Counted from the stretch's first letter, positions 10,070 through 20,170 are shown. The stretch: DNA of 64,000 nucleotides from Streptomyces vietnamensis (GCF_000830005.1 NZ_CP010407.1:4964001-5028000); one strand, 5' to 3'. Notes: generated by a model from the sequence alone, not told the origin. Program-made: numbers and translations.

Positions 10070-11296
10070 TCAGGCGGAGGGGACGATCCGGCCGCGGACC
10101 TCGCCGAGGGCCACCCGGGTGCCGTCCGGGCCCGGGGCCCAGGCCGTGAGGACGACCTCGTCGCCGTCCTCCAGGAACGTCCGCTTGCCGCCCGGCAGTT
10201 CGAGGGCGTCGCGGCCGTTCCAGGTGAGCTCCAGGAGCGAGCCCCGCTGGTTCACCTCGGGCCCGGAGACCGTGCCGGAGCCGTACAGGTCGCCCGTACG
10301 GAGCGAGGCGCCGTTCACCGTCATGTGGGCGAGCTGCTGGGCCGCCGTCCAGTACATCGAGGAGAACGGCGGCTCGGCCACCACCTCGCCGTTGATCTCC
10401 ACCGAGATCCGCAGGTCGAAGCCGCCCGGCTCCTCCTCCGCCGCGTCGTCCAGGTAGGGGAGGAGCGGGAAGTCGCGGGCGGGCGGGGCCGTACGGGCCG
10501 CGTCCAGGGCCTCCAGGGGCGTCACCCACGCCGAGACCGAGGTCTGGAACGACTTGCCGAGGAACGGGCCGAGCGGCACGTACTCCCAGGCCTGCACGTC
10601 CCGCGCCGACCAGTCGTTGAGCAGCGTCAGGCCGAAGACGTGCTCCCGGAAGTCGGCCAGCGGGACCGGCTTCCCGAGCTCGGACGGGGTGCCGACGAGG
10701 AAGCCGACCTCCGCCTCGATGTCCAGCTTGACCGAGGGGCCGAAGACCGGCGCCGGGTCCGACGGGGCCTTGCGCTGCCCGGAGGGGCGTACGACATCGG
10801 TGCCGGAGACCACGACCGTGCCCGCGCGACCGTGGTAACCGATCGGCAGGTGCTTCCAGTTGGGGGTGAGCGCGTCGCCGTCGGGGCGGAAGATCTTCCC
10901 CACGTTCGTCGCGTGGTGCTCGCTCGCGTAGAAGTCGACGTAGTCCGCGACCTCGTACGGCAGGTGCAGCGTCACCGCGTCGAGCGGGTGGAGCAGCGGC
11001 TCGATGTCCGCCCGGTGCGCGGGCACCGTCACCCAGGCCGTCAGCGCCCGGCGGACGTCGCGCCAGGCGGTCCGCCCGGCCGCGAGCAGCGGGTTGAGGC
11101 TGGGCTGCGCGAGCAGCGCCGCGTACGGGGAGCCGAGCGCGTGCGCCGCGGCACCCGCGTCCAGGACGTGCCCGCCGATGCGGACGCCGAGCCGGCGCCG
11201 CCCGGGCTCGTCGGCGGTGGAGAAGACGCCGTACGGGAGGTTGTGCGGGCCGAAGGGGTCGCCCTCGGCCAGATCGAGCGGGCTGTGCTCGGACAT
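10070..11296 (-). CDS. fahA: Fumarylacetoacetase
   Basis: Hydrolyses 4-fumarylacetoacetate to fumarate and acetoacetate, the last step of tyrosine/homogentisate breakdown. 408 aa, close to the family length. ATG at 11294-11296 (MSEHSPLDLAEGDPFGPHN). It has the N-terminal FAH domain (about 15-115), the catalytic region DFYASEHHATNVGKIFRPD, the metal-binding EAEVGFLVG, and the hallmark LLNDWSARDVQAWEYVPLGPF near residue 225. A hairpin terminator follows. No other tyrosine-catabolism genes are beside it. Confidence 0.92.
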   Translation of the reverse strand: MSEHSPLDLAEGDPFGPHNLPYGVFSTADEPGRRRLGVRIGGHVLDAGAAAHALGSPYAALLAQPSLNPLLAAGRTAWRDVRRALTAWVTVPAHRADIEPLLHPLDAVTLHLPYEVADYVDFYASEHHATNVGKIFRPDGDALTPNWKHLPIGYHGRAGTVVVSGTDVVRPSGQRKAPSDPAPVFGPSVKLDIEAEVGFLVGTPSELGKPVPLADFREHVFGLTLLNDWSARDVQAWEYVPLGPFLGKSFQTSVSAWVTPLEALDAARTAPPARDFPLLPYLDDAAEEEPGGFDLRISVEINGEVVAEPPFSSMYWTAAQQLAHMTVNGASLRTGDLYGSGTVSGPEVNQRGSLLELTWNGRDALELPGGKRTFLEDGDEVVLTAWAPGPDGTRVALGEVRGRIVPSA

Positions 11297-11589
11297 CGGT
11301 GCGTGCCTCGCTTTCCACGTGTGTGGGGGACACGTTACGGGGCGGGCCGCCGGGCGCTGATGACATGGATCACACAGAAACCGCGGCCTCCGTGGGCAAC
11401 TGCCCGCATTCGCGCGGTTTGTGTCCCGAGCCGCCCCGGAACGCCCCTGCGAGCTGCGGAAACGGGCTCCCGCCGGGGCCTTCCCGGCCCTACGATCATG
11501 TCGGTGTCGTGCCGCGTGAGGTAGCCGCGGGCGCGCGCCCACCACTGTTCTTCGCAGTCTTTCTCTCTGACCAGGAAAAGGTCCGCAAC

Positions 11590-12924
11590 GTGAAGATCCG
11601 CCGCATTCTGGCGACCGCCGTGGCCGCCGCCGTGACCACCCCGGTCGTGTTCCTCTCGGCCGCCCCGGCGTTCGCCGACGCCAAGCCGTCGGCCCCGGCG
11701 ACGCAGAAGCCCGCGTCCGGCGAGGACGACCCCGAGGACGACATGCCCTCGCTCGAGGAGCTGAAGGCCGCCGTCGCCGAGGCCCAGAAGGCGTGCGACA
11801 AGGCCGTCGTCGACCTCGACAAGGCCACCGAGGCCCTGAAGGCCCTGGACGCGGCCGACAACCCGCTCGTGGTCGCGGTCGCCGACGCGCAGAAGGCCGT
11901 CGCCGAGGCCGCCGCCAAGAAGACGGCCGCCGACGAGGCGCTCGCCAAGGCCCAGGAGGCCGTGACGAAGCTGCCGGAGACCGCGACCGAGGAGGAGAAG
12001 GCGGCCGCCGCCGCTGCCGTCACCGCCGCGCAGACGGCCGCCGACGAGGCAGCCACCGCGAAGACCGCCGCCGACACGAAGCTGGCGCAGGCCGAGGGCG
12101 CGCTCAAGGCCGCCAAGGACGCCGCCGCGCACGTGGTCGACCTCGCCGAGAAGGTGAAGCAGTCCGCCTCCGAGAAGCTCGACGAGGCCAAGGAAGAGCT
12201 CGCCTTCTACCAGGACATGGGGGGCGAGTGCGAGGAGGACCCCTCCCTCAAGGTCGCGGTGAGCGGTCCGAAGAAGGTCACCGCCGGTGAGCCCGCGGTC
12301 TTCTCGATGCGCCTCACCAACACCTCCGACCACGAACTGGACCTCGTCAACGCCTTCGCGAACGCCATTCGGCTGCCCGCGCCCGGCGACGTGATCGACG
12401 AGGACACGGACTTCTCCAAGCTCGTCATCCCCGTCGAGTGGTCCTCCGCCGACGTCCTGGAGTGGACGTCGATCACCGAGAAGTCCGACTCCATCGAGGT
12501 CGGCAAGCTCGACAAGGGCGCCTCGTACGACCTGAAGCTGCGGCTCACGGTCGACGCCAAGGCCACCGCCGGCAAGGGCGCCCTCTTCGGCTACGGGGAG
12601 TACGAGAACAACGACGGCTCCTGCGGCTTCGCCAGCGACTTCAAGGACGTCAACTTCGACATCCTCGCCGCCGACAAGGGCGACAAGCCGAAGCCGAAGC
12701 CGACGGAGACCGCGACGCCGACCCCGGCGCCGACCGTCACCACCGGCGGCAACACGAACACCACCCAGCAGGGCGGCACGTCGAACACCCCCGTGACCGG
12801 CACCCTCGCCGCGACCGGTGCGAACGACACCCTGCCGCTCGGTCTCGCCGCCGCCGGGGCCGTCGCCCTGGGCGCCGGCGCGCTGGTCTTCGCCCGCCGC
12901 CGCAAGGCCGCCACGCAGGCGTAA
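11590..12924 (+). CDS. Sortase-anchored (LAXTG) surface protein with Ala-rich coiled coil
   Basis: 444 aa from the GTG at 11590, with AGGAAAAGG just upstream. A Sec signal peptide ends near AAPAFADA. Residues about 45-210 are an Ala/Lys/Glu-rich heptad-like coiled coil with repeated motifs such as AAKKTAADEALAKAQEAV. A beta-rich DUF11-like domain follows (about 215-360), then a Thr/Pro-rich wall linker, LAATG, a hydrophobic helix and RRRK. LAXTG fits class E sortases of streptomycetes; covalent attachment to peptidoglycan is inferred. Function unknown. The 293 bp upstream, between two divergent genes, should hold its promoter. Confidence 0.82.
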   Translation: MKIRRILATAVAAAVTTPVVFLSAAPAFADAKPSAPATQKPASGEDDPEDDMPSLEELKAAVAEAQKACDKAVVDLDKATEALKALDAADNPLVVAVADAQKAVAEAAAKKTAADEALAKAQEAVTKLPETATEEEKAAAAAAVTAAQTAADEAATAKTAADTKLAQAEGALKAAKDAAAHVVDLAEKVKQSASEKLDEAKEELAFYQDMGGECEEDPSLKVAVSGPKKVTAGEPAVFSMRLTNTSDHELDLVNAFANAIRLPAPGDVIDEDTDFSKLVIPVEWSSADVLEWTSITEKSDSIEVGKLDKGASYDLKLRLTVDAKATAGKGALFGYGEYENNDGSCGFASDFKDVNFDILAADKGDKPKPKPTETATPTPAPTVTTGGNTNTTQQGGTSNTPVTGTLAATGANDTLPLGLAAAGAVALGAGALVFARRRKAATQA

Positions 12925-12935
12925 CCCCTGATCGG

Positions 12936-12974
12936 TCCCCCGCACGGCGTGAGTTCAGCCCGCCGTGCGGGGGA
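12936..12974. terminator. Bidirectional terminator between convergent genes
   Basis: A 14-bp stem (TCCCCCGCACGGCG with its complement) around an 11-nt loop. The loop contains the stop of the minus-strand CocE-like gene, and the plus-strand surface-protein gene ends 12 bp upstream. Confidence 0.82.
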
Positions 12975-14952
12975 TCCGCTTTTCCCAGGTGCGGTGGAAG
13001 ACGACCTCGCCGCCCTCCCTGCACACCACCTCGTCCTCGGTGTGGAAGACGTCCGCGTCGCAGGAGATCTCCGAGCGGGTGTCGATCGTGACGTCCCAGG
13101 CCAGTTCGGGCCGGTGCAGCCGGATCGTCCACTCCGAGCGGGTCCGGGCGGACAGCGGGCCGCCCTCGTCGACGGTGTACGTCTCCACGGCGTCCTCGGT
13201 GTACTCCAGGCCGTCCGGGTACACGCGCGTGCCGCCGTACTTCGGGTCGACCTCGAGCGTCCACTCGTCCCTGGCGACGTCCCGGACCACCAGCCGCTCC
13301 GGGCGCGGCTCCTCCAGGGTGGCCGGGTGGGCGACGCCGAGCGGCGCGGACTGCTCCGGCTCCTCCCACTCGACGGCGTCCTCGGCGCGCGTCCGGACGG
13401 GGAGGGTGAGGGAGGAGCCGACCGGGTCGAGGGTGAAGCCGGCGGCGTCGGGCTGGGGCCAGATCCACGGCCAGTACGTGGAGGAGACGGCGAGCCGCAC
13501 CCGGTGGCCGGGCGGGAAGGCGTGCCCGATGCCGTTCAGCTCGAAGACGAGGGTCTCCGGCTCGCCGATCTGGGCCTCCACGGCCCGGTCGGGGCCGTAG
13601 CGGGCGGAGAGGTTCAGGGCGCCCCGGGTGACGAGGGTGGAGGAGCCGTCGGGGGCGACGTCGCAGAGCCGGGCGACGACCTGCCCGGTGGGGGCCGTGG
13701 TGGTCAGGCGCAGGCTCACCGAGGGGCGGCCCAGGATCTCGATCGGCTCGGCGGACTCCGGTACGGGGAAGTCGAAGCAGGCCGAGCGGGCGTCCTCCTC
13801 GCGCTGGTCCGGCGGCAGGTCGGCGTCGTTGCCGAGGGGGAGGAAGCGGCCCGCGTCGAGCCCGGTCCGCTGGGGCGAGTCGACAAAAACCGGGGCGCCC
13901 TGGAAGCCGTACGTGACGGGGGTGACGTGCGGGGAGGGCCAGGCGGGGTCGGCGACCCAGCGGCCGGGCAGCTCCTCGTACACGGTGGCCGGCGGGTGCG
14001 CGTCGCTGATCCAGGAGCGGAGCAGCGGCTCGGCCATCACGTCGTTCTCGACGTCCTTGAGGTGGTGGTCCCACCAGCGCAGGGTCTCCTGGAGGAAGCC
14101 GATCGCCGGGCCCGGCGGCAGGCCGCGGTCCGGGTACTGGTGGGACCAGGGGCCGATGATCGCGCGGACCCGGTCCTGGGGGAGGTGGCGGGCGAGCCGG
14201 AGGACGGTGTCGCGGTACGGGTCGTGCCAGCCGCCGACGGCGAGGACGGCGGCCCGGACGGCCCCGTACTCCTCGCGGACGCTGCCGTGCCTCCAGTACG
14301 CGTCCCGGGTCTGGTGGGCGAGCCAGGTGTGGACGGGCGGCTCGACGGCCTCCAGGCGCCCGAGCCACAGCTCGCGCCACTCCTCGCCCACGTACCGGGG
14401 GTCCGGGGGCCGGGCGGTGAAGGCGAGCGCGGTGGCCGCCCGGGCGTGCATGCCGACGCCGAGGACCGAGCCGCCCAGGTAGTGCACGTCGTTGTCGTAG
14501 CGGTCGTCGGTGGCGCAGACGGCGACGACCGCCCCGAGCGGTCCGGGGGCGAGGGCGGCGATCCGGAGCGCGGTGGAGCCGCCCCGGCCGATGCCGAACA
14601 TGCCGACCCTCCCGGTGCACCACTCCTGCTCGGCGAGCCAGTTCACGACGGCGACGCCGTCGGCGAGCTCGACGGCGTCGTACGCGTCGCCGGGCAGGCC
14701 CTCGCTGTTGCCGTGGCCGCGGACGTCGACCCGTACGGAGGCGTAGCCGTGGCCCGCGTACCAGGGGTGGCGCTGCCGGTCGCGGGGGGCGGTCCAGTCG
14801 GTCAGGCGGTCCGGCAGGTACTCCAGGAGGGCCGGTACGGGTTCGTCGGCGAGCGGACGCCACACGCGCGCGTACAGCCCGGTGCCGTCCGGCAGCGGGA
14901 TGCGGAGGTCCTCGTGGCGGGTCTCGTACGGGAAGTCGGTACGGATGCGCAT
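12955..14952 (-). CDS. CocE/NonD-family alpha/beta hydrolase, nucleophile replaced
   Basis: 665 aa from the ATG at 14950-14952 (MRIRTDFPYETRHED). The order matches the S15/CocE family: an alpha/beta-hydrolase domain (about 15-300) and a C-terminal jelly-roll domain (X-Pro dipeptidyl-peptidase C-terminal type, about 330-560). A further beta-rich C-terminus follows, longer than usual. The oxyanion-side segment YAGHGYASVRVDVRGHGNSEG is intact. At the nucleophile elbow, where relatives have G-x-S-x-G-G, this protein reads GRVGMFGIGRGGSTAL, so the catalytic Ser appears to be Gly. It may be inactive or use another residue. Physiological substrate unknown. Confidence 0.75.
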   Translation of the reverse strand: MRIRTDFPYETRHEDLRIPLPDGTGLYARVWRPLADEPVPALLEYLPDRLTDWTAPRDRQRHPWYAGHGYASVRVDVRGHGNSEGLPGDAYDAVELADGVAVVNWLAEQEWCTGRVGMFGIGRGGSTALRIAALAPGPLGAVVAVCATDDRYDNDVHYLGGSVLGVGMHARAATALAFTARPPDPRYVGEEWRELWLGRLEAVEPPVHTWLAHQTRDAYWRHGSVREEYGAVRAAVLAVGGWHDPYRDTVLRLARHLPQDRVRAIIGPWSHQYPDRGLPPGPAIGFLQETLRWWDHHLKDVENDVMAEPLLRSWISDAHPPATVYEELPGRWVADPAWPSPHVTPVTYGFQGAPVFVDSPQRTGLDAGRFLPLGNDADLPPDQREEDARSACFDFPVPESAEPIEILGRPSVSLRLTTTAPTGQVVARLCDVAPDGSSTLVTRGALNLSARYGPDRAVEAQIGEPETLVFELNGIGHAFPPGHRVRLAVSSTYWPWIWPQPDAAGFTLDPVGSSLTLPVRTRAEDAVEWEEPEQSAPLGVAHPATLEEPRPERLVVRDVARDEWTLEVDPKYGGTRVYPDGLEYTEDAVETYTVDEGGPLSARTRSEWTIRLHRPELAWDVTIDTRSEISCDADVFHTEDEVVCREGGEVVFHRTWEKRIPRTAG

Positions 14953-15164
14953 GTCAGAACCTCGGTGGACGGGGTGCACGATCGCCGTTCGGGGCGAAAG
15001 TGGCCATTCCTGGTCGTATCGGCTGATCACGAACATACCGGGGGTGACGGGAAGGCGCCCACGGTGATCGAAAGGTGACCGGATACGCTGGCTTGAGTGA
15101 ACCGAGCGACACATCGACAATCCATGTGATCGTCAGCAGGCGTCAGCAGACAGGAGACCCCCTC

Positions 15165-16175
15165 GTGACCGTCGTCGGGCCGTTCGGTCTTAGCGTGCGG
15201 GACCAGGCTCTTGAAGCCGATGTCCAGACCGGTTTGGCGGCTGTGGAGGCGGGCCTCCTGGACGCCACCAAGAGCGATGTCCCCTTCATCACGGAGGCCG
15301 CGCAGCACCTCGTCCTGGCCGGGGGCAAGCGGTTCCGCCCCCTGCTCGTGATGCTCGCCGCCCAGTTCGGCGACCCCTACGCGCCGGGCGTCGTGCCCTC
15401 CGCCGTGGTCGTCGAGCTCACCCACCTGGCCACGCTCTACCACGACGACGTCATGGACGAGGCCGACGTCCGGCGCGGCGTCGACAGCGCCAACACCCGC
15501 TGGGGCAACTCGATCGCCGTCCTCACGGGTGACTTCCTCTTCGCCCGCGCCTCGCACACGCTCGCGGACCTCGGCCCCGAGGCCGTACGCATCCAGTCCG
15601 AGGCGTTCGAACGGCTCGTGACCGGCCAGATCCTGGAGACCGCGGGTCCGATGGACGGCCGCGACCCCGTCGACCACTACCTCGACGTCCTCGGCGGCAA
15701 GACCGGCTCCCTCGTCGCCGTCTCCTGCCGCTTCGGCGCCATGATGTCCGGCGCCGACGAGAGCGTCGTCGACATCCTCACCCAGTACGGCGAGCGGCTC
15801 GGCGTCGCCTTCCAGCTCGCCGACGACGTCCTCGACATCGCCTCCGACTCCCACGAGTCCGGCAAGACCCCCGGCACCGACCTCCGCGAGGGCATCCCGA
15901 CCCTCCCCGTCCTCCACCTGCGGGCCGCCGCGGCCGCCCACGGGCGCCCGGAGGACCTGGAGCTCGTCGCCCTGATCGACGGCGACCTCAGCGACGACGA
16001 GCGGCACGCCGAGGCCCTGCGCCGGCTCCGCACCCACCCCGCCCTGGAGCAGGCCCGCCGGGACACCGTGCGGTACGCCGAGGAGGCCCGCGCGATGCTG
16101 GCGCCGCTGCCCGACGGCTACGCGAAGGCGGCCCTGGCCGAGATGTGCGACGCCGTGGTCCACCGAGCGGGCTAG
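15165..16175 (+). CDS. Polyprenyl (all-trans) diphosphate synthase
   Basis: Chain-elongating prenyltransferase, 336 aa from the GTG at 15165; CAGGAGA lies 8 bp upstream, and this start is preferred to an in-frame ATG at 15075. First aspartate-rich motif DDVMDEAD, second DDVLDIASD, with GGKRFRPLL as the allylic-substrate segment. The class usually makes the long side chain of menaquinone. That would fit a genome segment with two quinone-reducing complexes, but the product length cannot be read from the sequence. Confidence 0.88.
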   Translation: MTVVGPFGLSVRDQALEADVQTGLAAVEAGLLDATKSDVPFITEAAQHLVLAGGKRFRPLLVMLAAQFGDPYAPGVVPSAVVVELTHLATLYHDDVMDEADVRRGVDSANTRWGNSIAVLTGDFLFARASHTLADLGPEAVRIQSEAFERLVTGQILETAGPMDGRDPVDHYLDVLGGKTGSLVAVSCRFGAMMSGADESVVDILTQYGERLGVAFQLADDVLDIASDSHESGKTPGTDLREGIPTLPVLHLRAAAAAHGRPEDLELVALIDGDLSDDERHAEALRRLRTHPALEQARRDTVRYAEEARAMLAPLPDGYAKAALAEMCDAVVHRAG

Positions 16176-16307
16176 GGCGTCTCAGGGTCGGGTCATCCCG
16201 AAGCAGTACGCGAGGTTGATCCCCGGGTCTGACGATTCCGGGCCCGCGCCTTGGTGAGATGGAGTCATCATCCACAGGGGCAGCACGGCACGGAGGTAGC
16301 GGAGACC

Positions 16308-17510
16308 ATGGCAGAGACCCGTAAGGCGAGCCGGTTCATCGTCCCGGTCGCGGTGGCAGGAGTGGCCGCGGCGACCATCGGGCTCGTCCCGGCGCTGGCC
16401 GCGTCCGGCGACCCGGACCTGCCGGAGATCACGGCCCAGCAGCTCATCGAGAAGATCGCCGCGTCGGACACCCAGACCCTGTCCGGCACCTTCAAGATCT
16501 CCACCGACCTGGGCCTGCCGGCCCTCGACGGCCTGGCGTCCGGCCTCGGGGGCCTGGACGCCGGCGACGGCGGCCCCTCCTCGGCGGACCCGTCCGAGAA
16601 GCTCACCGAGCTCGTCTCGGGCAGCCACACGCTGCGCATCGCGGCGGACGGCCCCGAGCGCCAGCGGCTCACCCTGCTCGACGGCTCCGACGAGTACAGC
16701 CTGATCCACAACGGCGACGACGTCTGGGCCTACGACAGCAAGTCGAACGAGGCCTTCCACGAGAAGGGCGCGTCCGGCGGCGCCCCCGAGAAGGAGCAGA
16801 AACTCCCCGGTACGCCCAAGGAGCTCGCCGACGAGGTCCTGAAGGCCGCGGGCGACACCACGTCGATCACGGTCGACGGCACGGCGAAGGTGGCCGGCCG
16901 GGACGCGTACCAGCTGGTGATCAAGCCGAAGCAGTCCGGCTCGACGGTCGAGTCGGTGAAGATCGCGGTGGACGCGGCGAACGGCACCCCGCTGAAGTTC
17001 ACCCTCTCCTCGGTCGAGGGCGGCAAGCCGGTCGTCGACGCGGGCTTCACGAAGGTCGACTTCGGCAAGCCGGCCGCCTCGGAGTTCACCTTCACGGCGC
17101 CGAAGGGCGCGAAGGTGACGGAGGGCGCGGCGGAGAAGGGCGAGGAGGCCCCGGGTGACCTGCCGGAGGGCTTCGAGGAGGGCATCCCCGGCCTCGGGGA
17201 CGTCTTCGGCGGCGCCGGCCTCGTCCCCGGCTCCGACTCCGGCTCCGGCGAGGGCCCGACCGTCATCGGCGAGGGCTGGACGACCATCGCGAAGCTCGAC
17301 ACCGGGGCGCCCGCGCCCAAGACCGACGAGGCGCCGAAGGAGATCCAGGGCTTCCTGGACTCCTTCGGCGACAAGGTCACCGGCAAGTTCGGCTCGGGCA
17401 CCGTCTTCAAGACGAAGCTGGTGAACGCGCTCCTCACCGACGACGGCAAGGTCTACGTCGGCGCGGTGACGAAGGACGCGCTGGTCGACGCGGCGAACTC
17501 CGGCAAGTAA
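16308..17510 (+). CDS. LolA-like secreted or membrane-anchored protein
   Basis: 400 aa from the ATG at 16308 (MAETRKASRFIVPVAVAG), with GGAGG about 12 bp upstream. An N-terminal hydrophobic segment (about 10-28, ending PALAASG) is a signal peptide or anchor, without a lipobox Cys. The rest has the half-barrel pattern of LolA/LppX-like lipid-binding proteins (TLSGTFKIS, SDEYSLIHNGDDVWAYDS, KPAASEFTF). Streptomyces has such proteins though it lacks a Lol-type outer membrane; some are linked to sigma-factor or envelope sensing. The Gly/Asp/Ser-rich linker at about 300-330 looks disordered. Confidence 0.7.
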   Translation: MAETRKASRFIVPVAVAGVAAATIGLVPALAASGDPDLPEITAQQLIEKIAASDTQTLSGTFKISTDLGLPALDGLASGLGGLDAGDGGPSSADPSEKLTELVSGSHTLRIAADGPERQRLTLLDGSDEYSLIHNGDDVWAYDSKSNEAFHEKGASGGAPEKEQKLPGTPKELADEVLKAAGDTTSITVDGTAKVAGRDAYQLVIKPKQSGSTVESVKIAVDAANGTPLKFTLSSVEGGKPVVDAGFTKVDFGKPAASEFTFTAPKGAKVTEGAAEKGEEAPGDLPEGFEEGIPGLGDVFGGAGLVPGSDSGSGEGPTVIGEGWTTIAKLDTGAPAPKTDEAPKEIQGFLDSFGDKVTGKFGSGTVFKTKLVNALLTDDGKVYVGAVTKDALVDAANSGK

Positions 17511-17534
17511 CGCAAGTAACGGCCGAGTTGGGAC

Positions 17535-17574
17535 CCCGGGCGGGTCGGGGGCGAAATTCACCGACCCGCCCGGG
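17535..17574. terminator. Terminator between convergent genes
   Basis: Perfect 14-bp stem (CCCGGGCGGGTCGG with its complement) with a 12-nt loop, 25 bp after the plus-strand LolA-like stop and 31 bp before the 3' end of the minus-strand aminopeptidase. It can serve both. Confidence 0.87.
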
Positions 17575-17604
17575 AGTTCTTCCGGATCTACGGCAACGTC
17601 AGAT

Positions 17605-19023
<1,419 letters not shown>

Positions 19024-19113
19024 TCAGTTGTGCGACTGTTCGGTCGTGCGTGCTGAATGTTCAGTGAGAATTTGACTTCCCGTCAAGAGCGGAAACCGGT
19101 CAGGTGTGTTCGC

Positions 19114-19200
19114 TCACCGGACGAGGACGTCCTCCACCGCCTCCCGCACGCGCGGATCGGCGTCGCGGCCCAACTCCCGCAGCAGGGCGTCCACTCCGGC
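19114..19200 (-). pseudogene. HEAT-repeat-like C-terminal remnant
   Basis: The minus-strand frame ending in TGA at 19114-19116 encodes DALLRELGRDADPRVREAV followed by EDVLVR, a good HEAT/armadillo-type helix pair with normal codon use. No start or N-terminal part is present; upstream it runs straight into the 206-bp element. The N-terminal gene beyond the element (19581-19943) is on the same strand in another frame. The two could be the ends of one protein split by the element and its flanking repeats; this is inference. Confidence 0.45.
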
Positions 19201-19252
19201 CCCTCGCCCTGTATCCGGACCACCGCCCGTTGTGGGCGCCTCGTGCCGCCCC

Positions 19253-19458
19253 CGTTGTGGGCAATCGTTCCGCTGGGGCGGAACGGGTGGGCACAACGGA
19301 CCCGCGCCCTGCCGGCGCCCGAGGCTCCCGCGCCTGAACCCGCACCGCAGGTACGGCACCGTCGGGGTGCGGGTCCAGGCCCGGAACGCCTAGGCCCGGC
19401 CGGGGGCGCCGTCCCGTGTGCCCACCCGTCCCGCCCCAGCGGGACGATTGCCCACACG
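19253..19458 (-). repeat. 206-bp composite inverted-repeat element, copy 1
   Basis: Two near-palindromic ends of 44-46 bp (19253-19298 and 19415-19458) lie as inverted repeats around a 116-bp core. Each end is itself a hairpin, with CGTTGTG...CACAACG outside and CGTTCCGC...GCGGAACG inside. Read on the minus strand, the unit matches 34161-34366 over its whole length, including core blocks such as GCCGGGCCTAGGC and GCGCGGGTCCGTTGTGCCC. It has no coding capacity, so it resembles a MITE or REP-type element. Mechanism of spread unknown. Confidence 0.8.
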
Positions 19459-19570
19459 GCAGCGGGGCACCGCCCGCCCCGGCGCGGGGTCACATGGCAG
19501 CGGGGCACCGCCCGGCGTAGGTGCGGGCCCACATGGCAGCGGGGCACCGCCCAGCCCGGCGGCGGGCACG
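19459..19570. repeat. Three degenerate ~35-bp tandem repeats flanking the element
   Basis: GGCAGCGGGGCACCGCCC occurs three times at a spacing of about 35 bp, separated by variable GC-rich spacers with CACATGGC. The first copy abuts the end of the 206-bp element. Similar sequence (CCCCGCTGCCGTGTGGGC, the reverse complement) also abuts the corresponding end of the second element at 34150, so these repeats seem to travel with it. Confidence 0.72.
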
Positions 19571-19580
19571 CGGGCTCGGG

Positions 19581-19943
19581 TCAGTTCTCCAGGACGCCCG
19601 TGTACAGGCCCGCGACGCCCCGGAACACCTCCCAGCCCCGGGCGTCCGAGGCCCCGGCCACCCGCCGTACCGCCCCCGCCGCCGTCACCCGGGCGGGCTC
19701 GCGGTCGCCGTACCGGCCGACGCGCACCGGCTCCTCGTCGGGGAGCCGTACGTGCACGGCGACGAGCCCGCGCGGCCCCGGCCGGCGGGACAGTTCGCGT
19801 AGCCACTGGTGGGTGAGGGTGTACGAGGGGAGGACGGGGAAGAGGAACACCCCGCGCCACTCGCCGTGTCCGGCGGCACGAAGACCGGACCGCCGGACCC
19901 GGGCCGCGTTCGCGCCGGGGGTGAGGTGGACGAAGGTCGCCAT
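19581..19943 (-). CDS. Conserved hypothetical protein, probably truncated
   Basis: 120 aa from the ATG at 19941-19943 (MATFVHLTPGANAARVRR). Not a family I can name with certainty. It has no signal peptide or membrane helix. A compact N-terminal region (VFLFPVLPSYTLTHQWLREL, then VAVHVRLPDEEPVRVGRYG) resembles the first half of longer streptomycete proteins that end in HEAT repeats. The frame stops where the flanking tandem repeats begin, and a HEAT-like remnant lies on the other side of the 206-bp element. I read it as the N-terminal part of a disrupted gene that may still be translated. Confidence 0.5.
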   Translation of the reverse strand: MATFVHLTPGANAARVRRSGLRAAGHGEWRGVFLFPVLPSYTLTHQWLRELSRRPGPRGLVAVHVRLPDEEPVRVGRYGDREPARVTAAGAVRRVAGASDARGWEVFRGVAGLYTGVLEN

Positions 19944-19958
19944 GGTGGGTGGTCGCTC

Positions 19959-20054
19959 CTAGGGCCTGTCTGGCAATTCGCGTCGGATCAGGGGCGGGCG
20001 GTCGAGGATCTCGACGTACACGATCCGGCCGTGGACGACGTCGACGTTGAGCAT
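19959..20054 (-). other. Unassigned 31-codon coding-like fragment
   Basis: Minus-strand frame MLNVDVVHGRIVYVEILDRP... ends in TAG at 19959-19961, 15 bp before the start of the downstream gene. Codon use is coding-like, and the frame continues upstream without a clear start. It could be the C-terminal remnant of a longer protein. The stop lies in AGGGCCTGTCTGGCAATTCG, which resembles the end of an insertion sequence; that resemblance is only an impression. Confidence 0.3.
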
Positions 20055-20170
20055 CCCCCCAGTGGCGTGACTCGGGGACGCGGCGGGACGGCGTGCGACG
20101 GCGGAACGGGGGATTCAGGCACTAGGGTCGGGCTCCGCGCGACCGTCGCCGCCTCGAAGGAGCACCGCAC

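Noticed and set aside
19083..19547. Open frames on both strands across the 206-bp element that could be called hypothetical proteins
   Set aside because: They result from the absence of A/T-rich stops in the repeat. The same frames recur at copy 2 and contain only translated palindromes.
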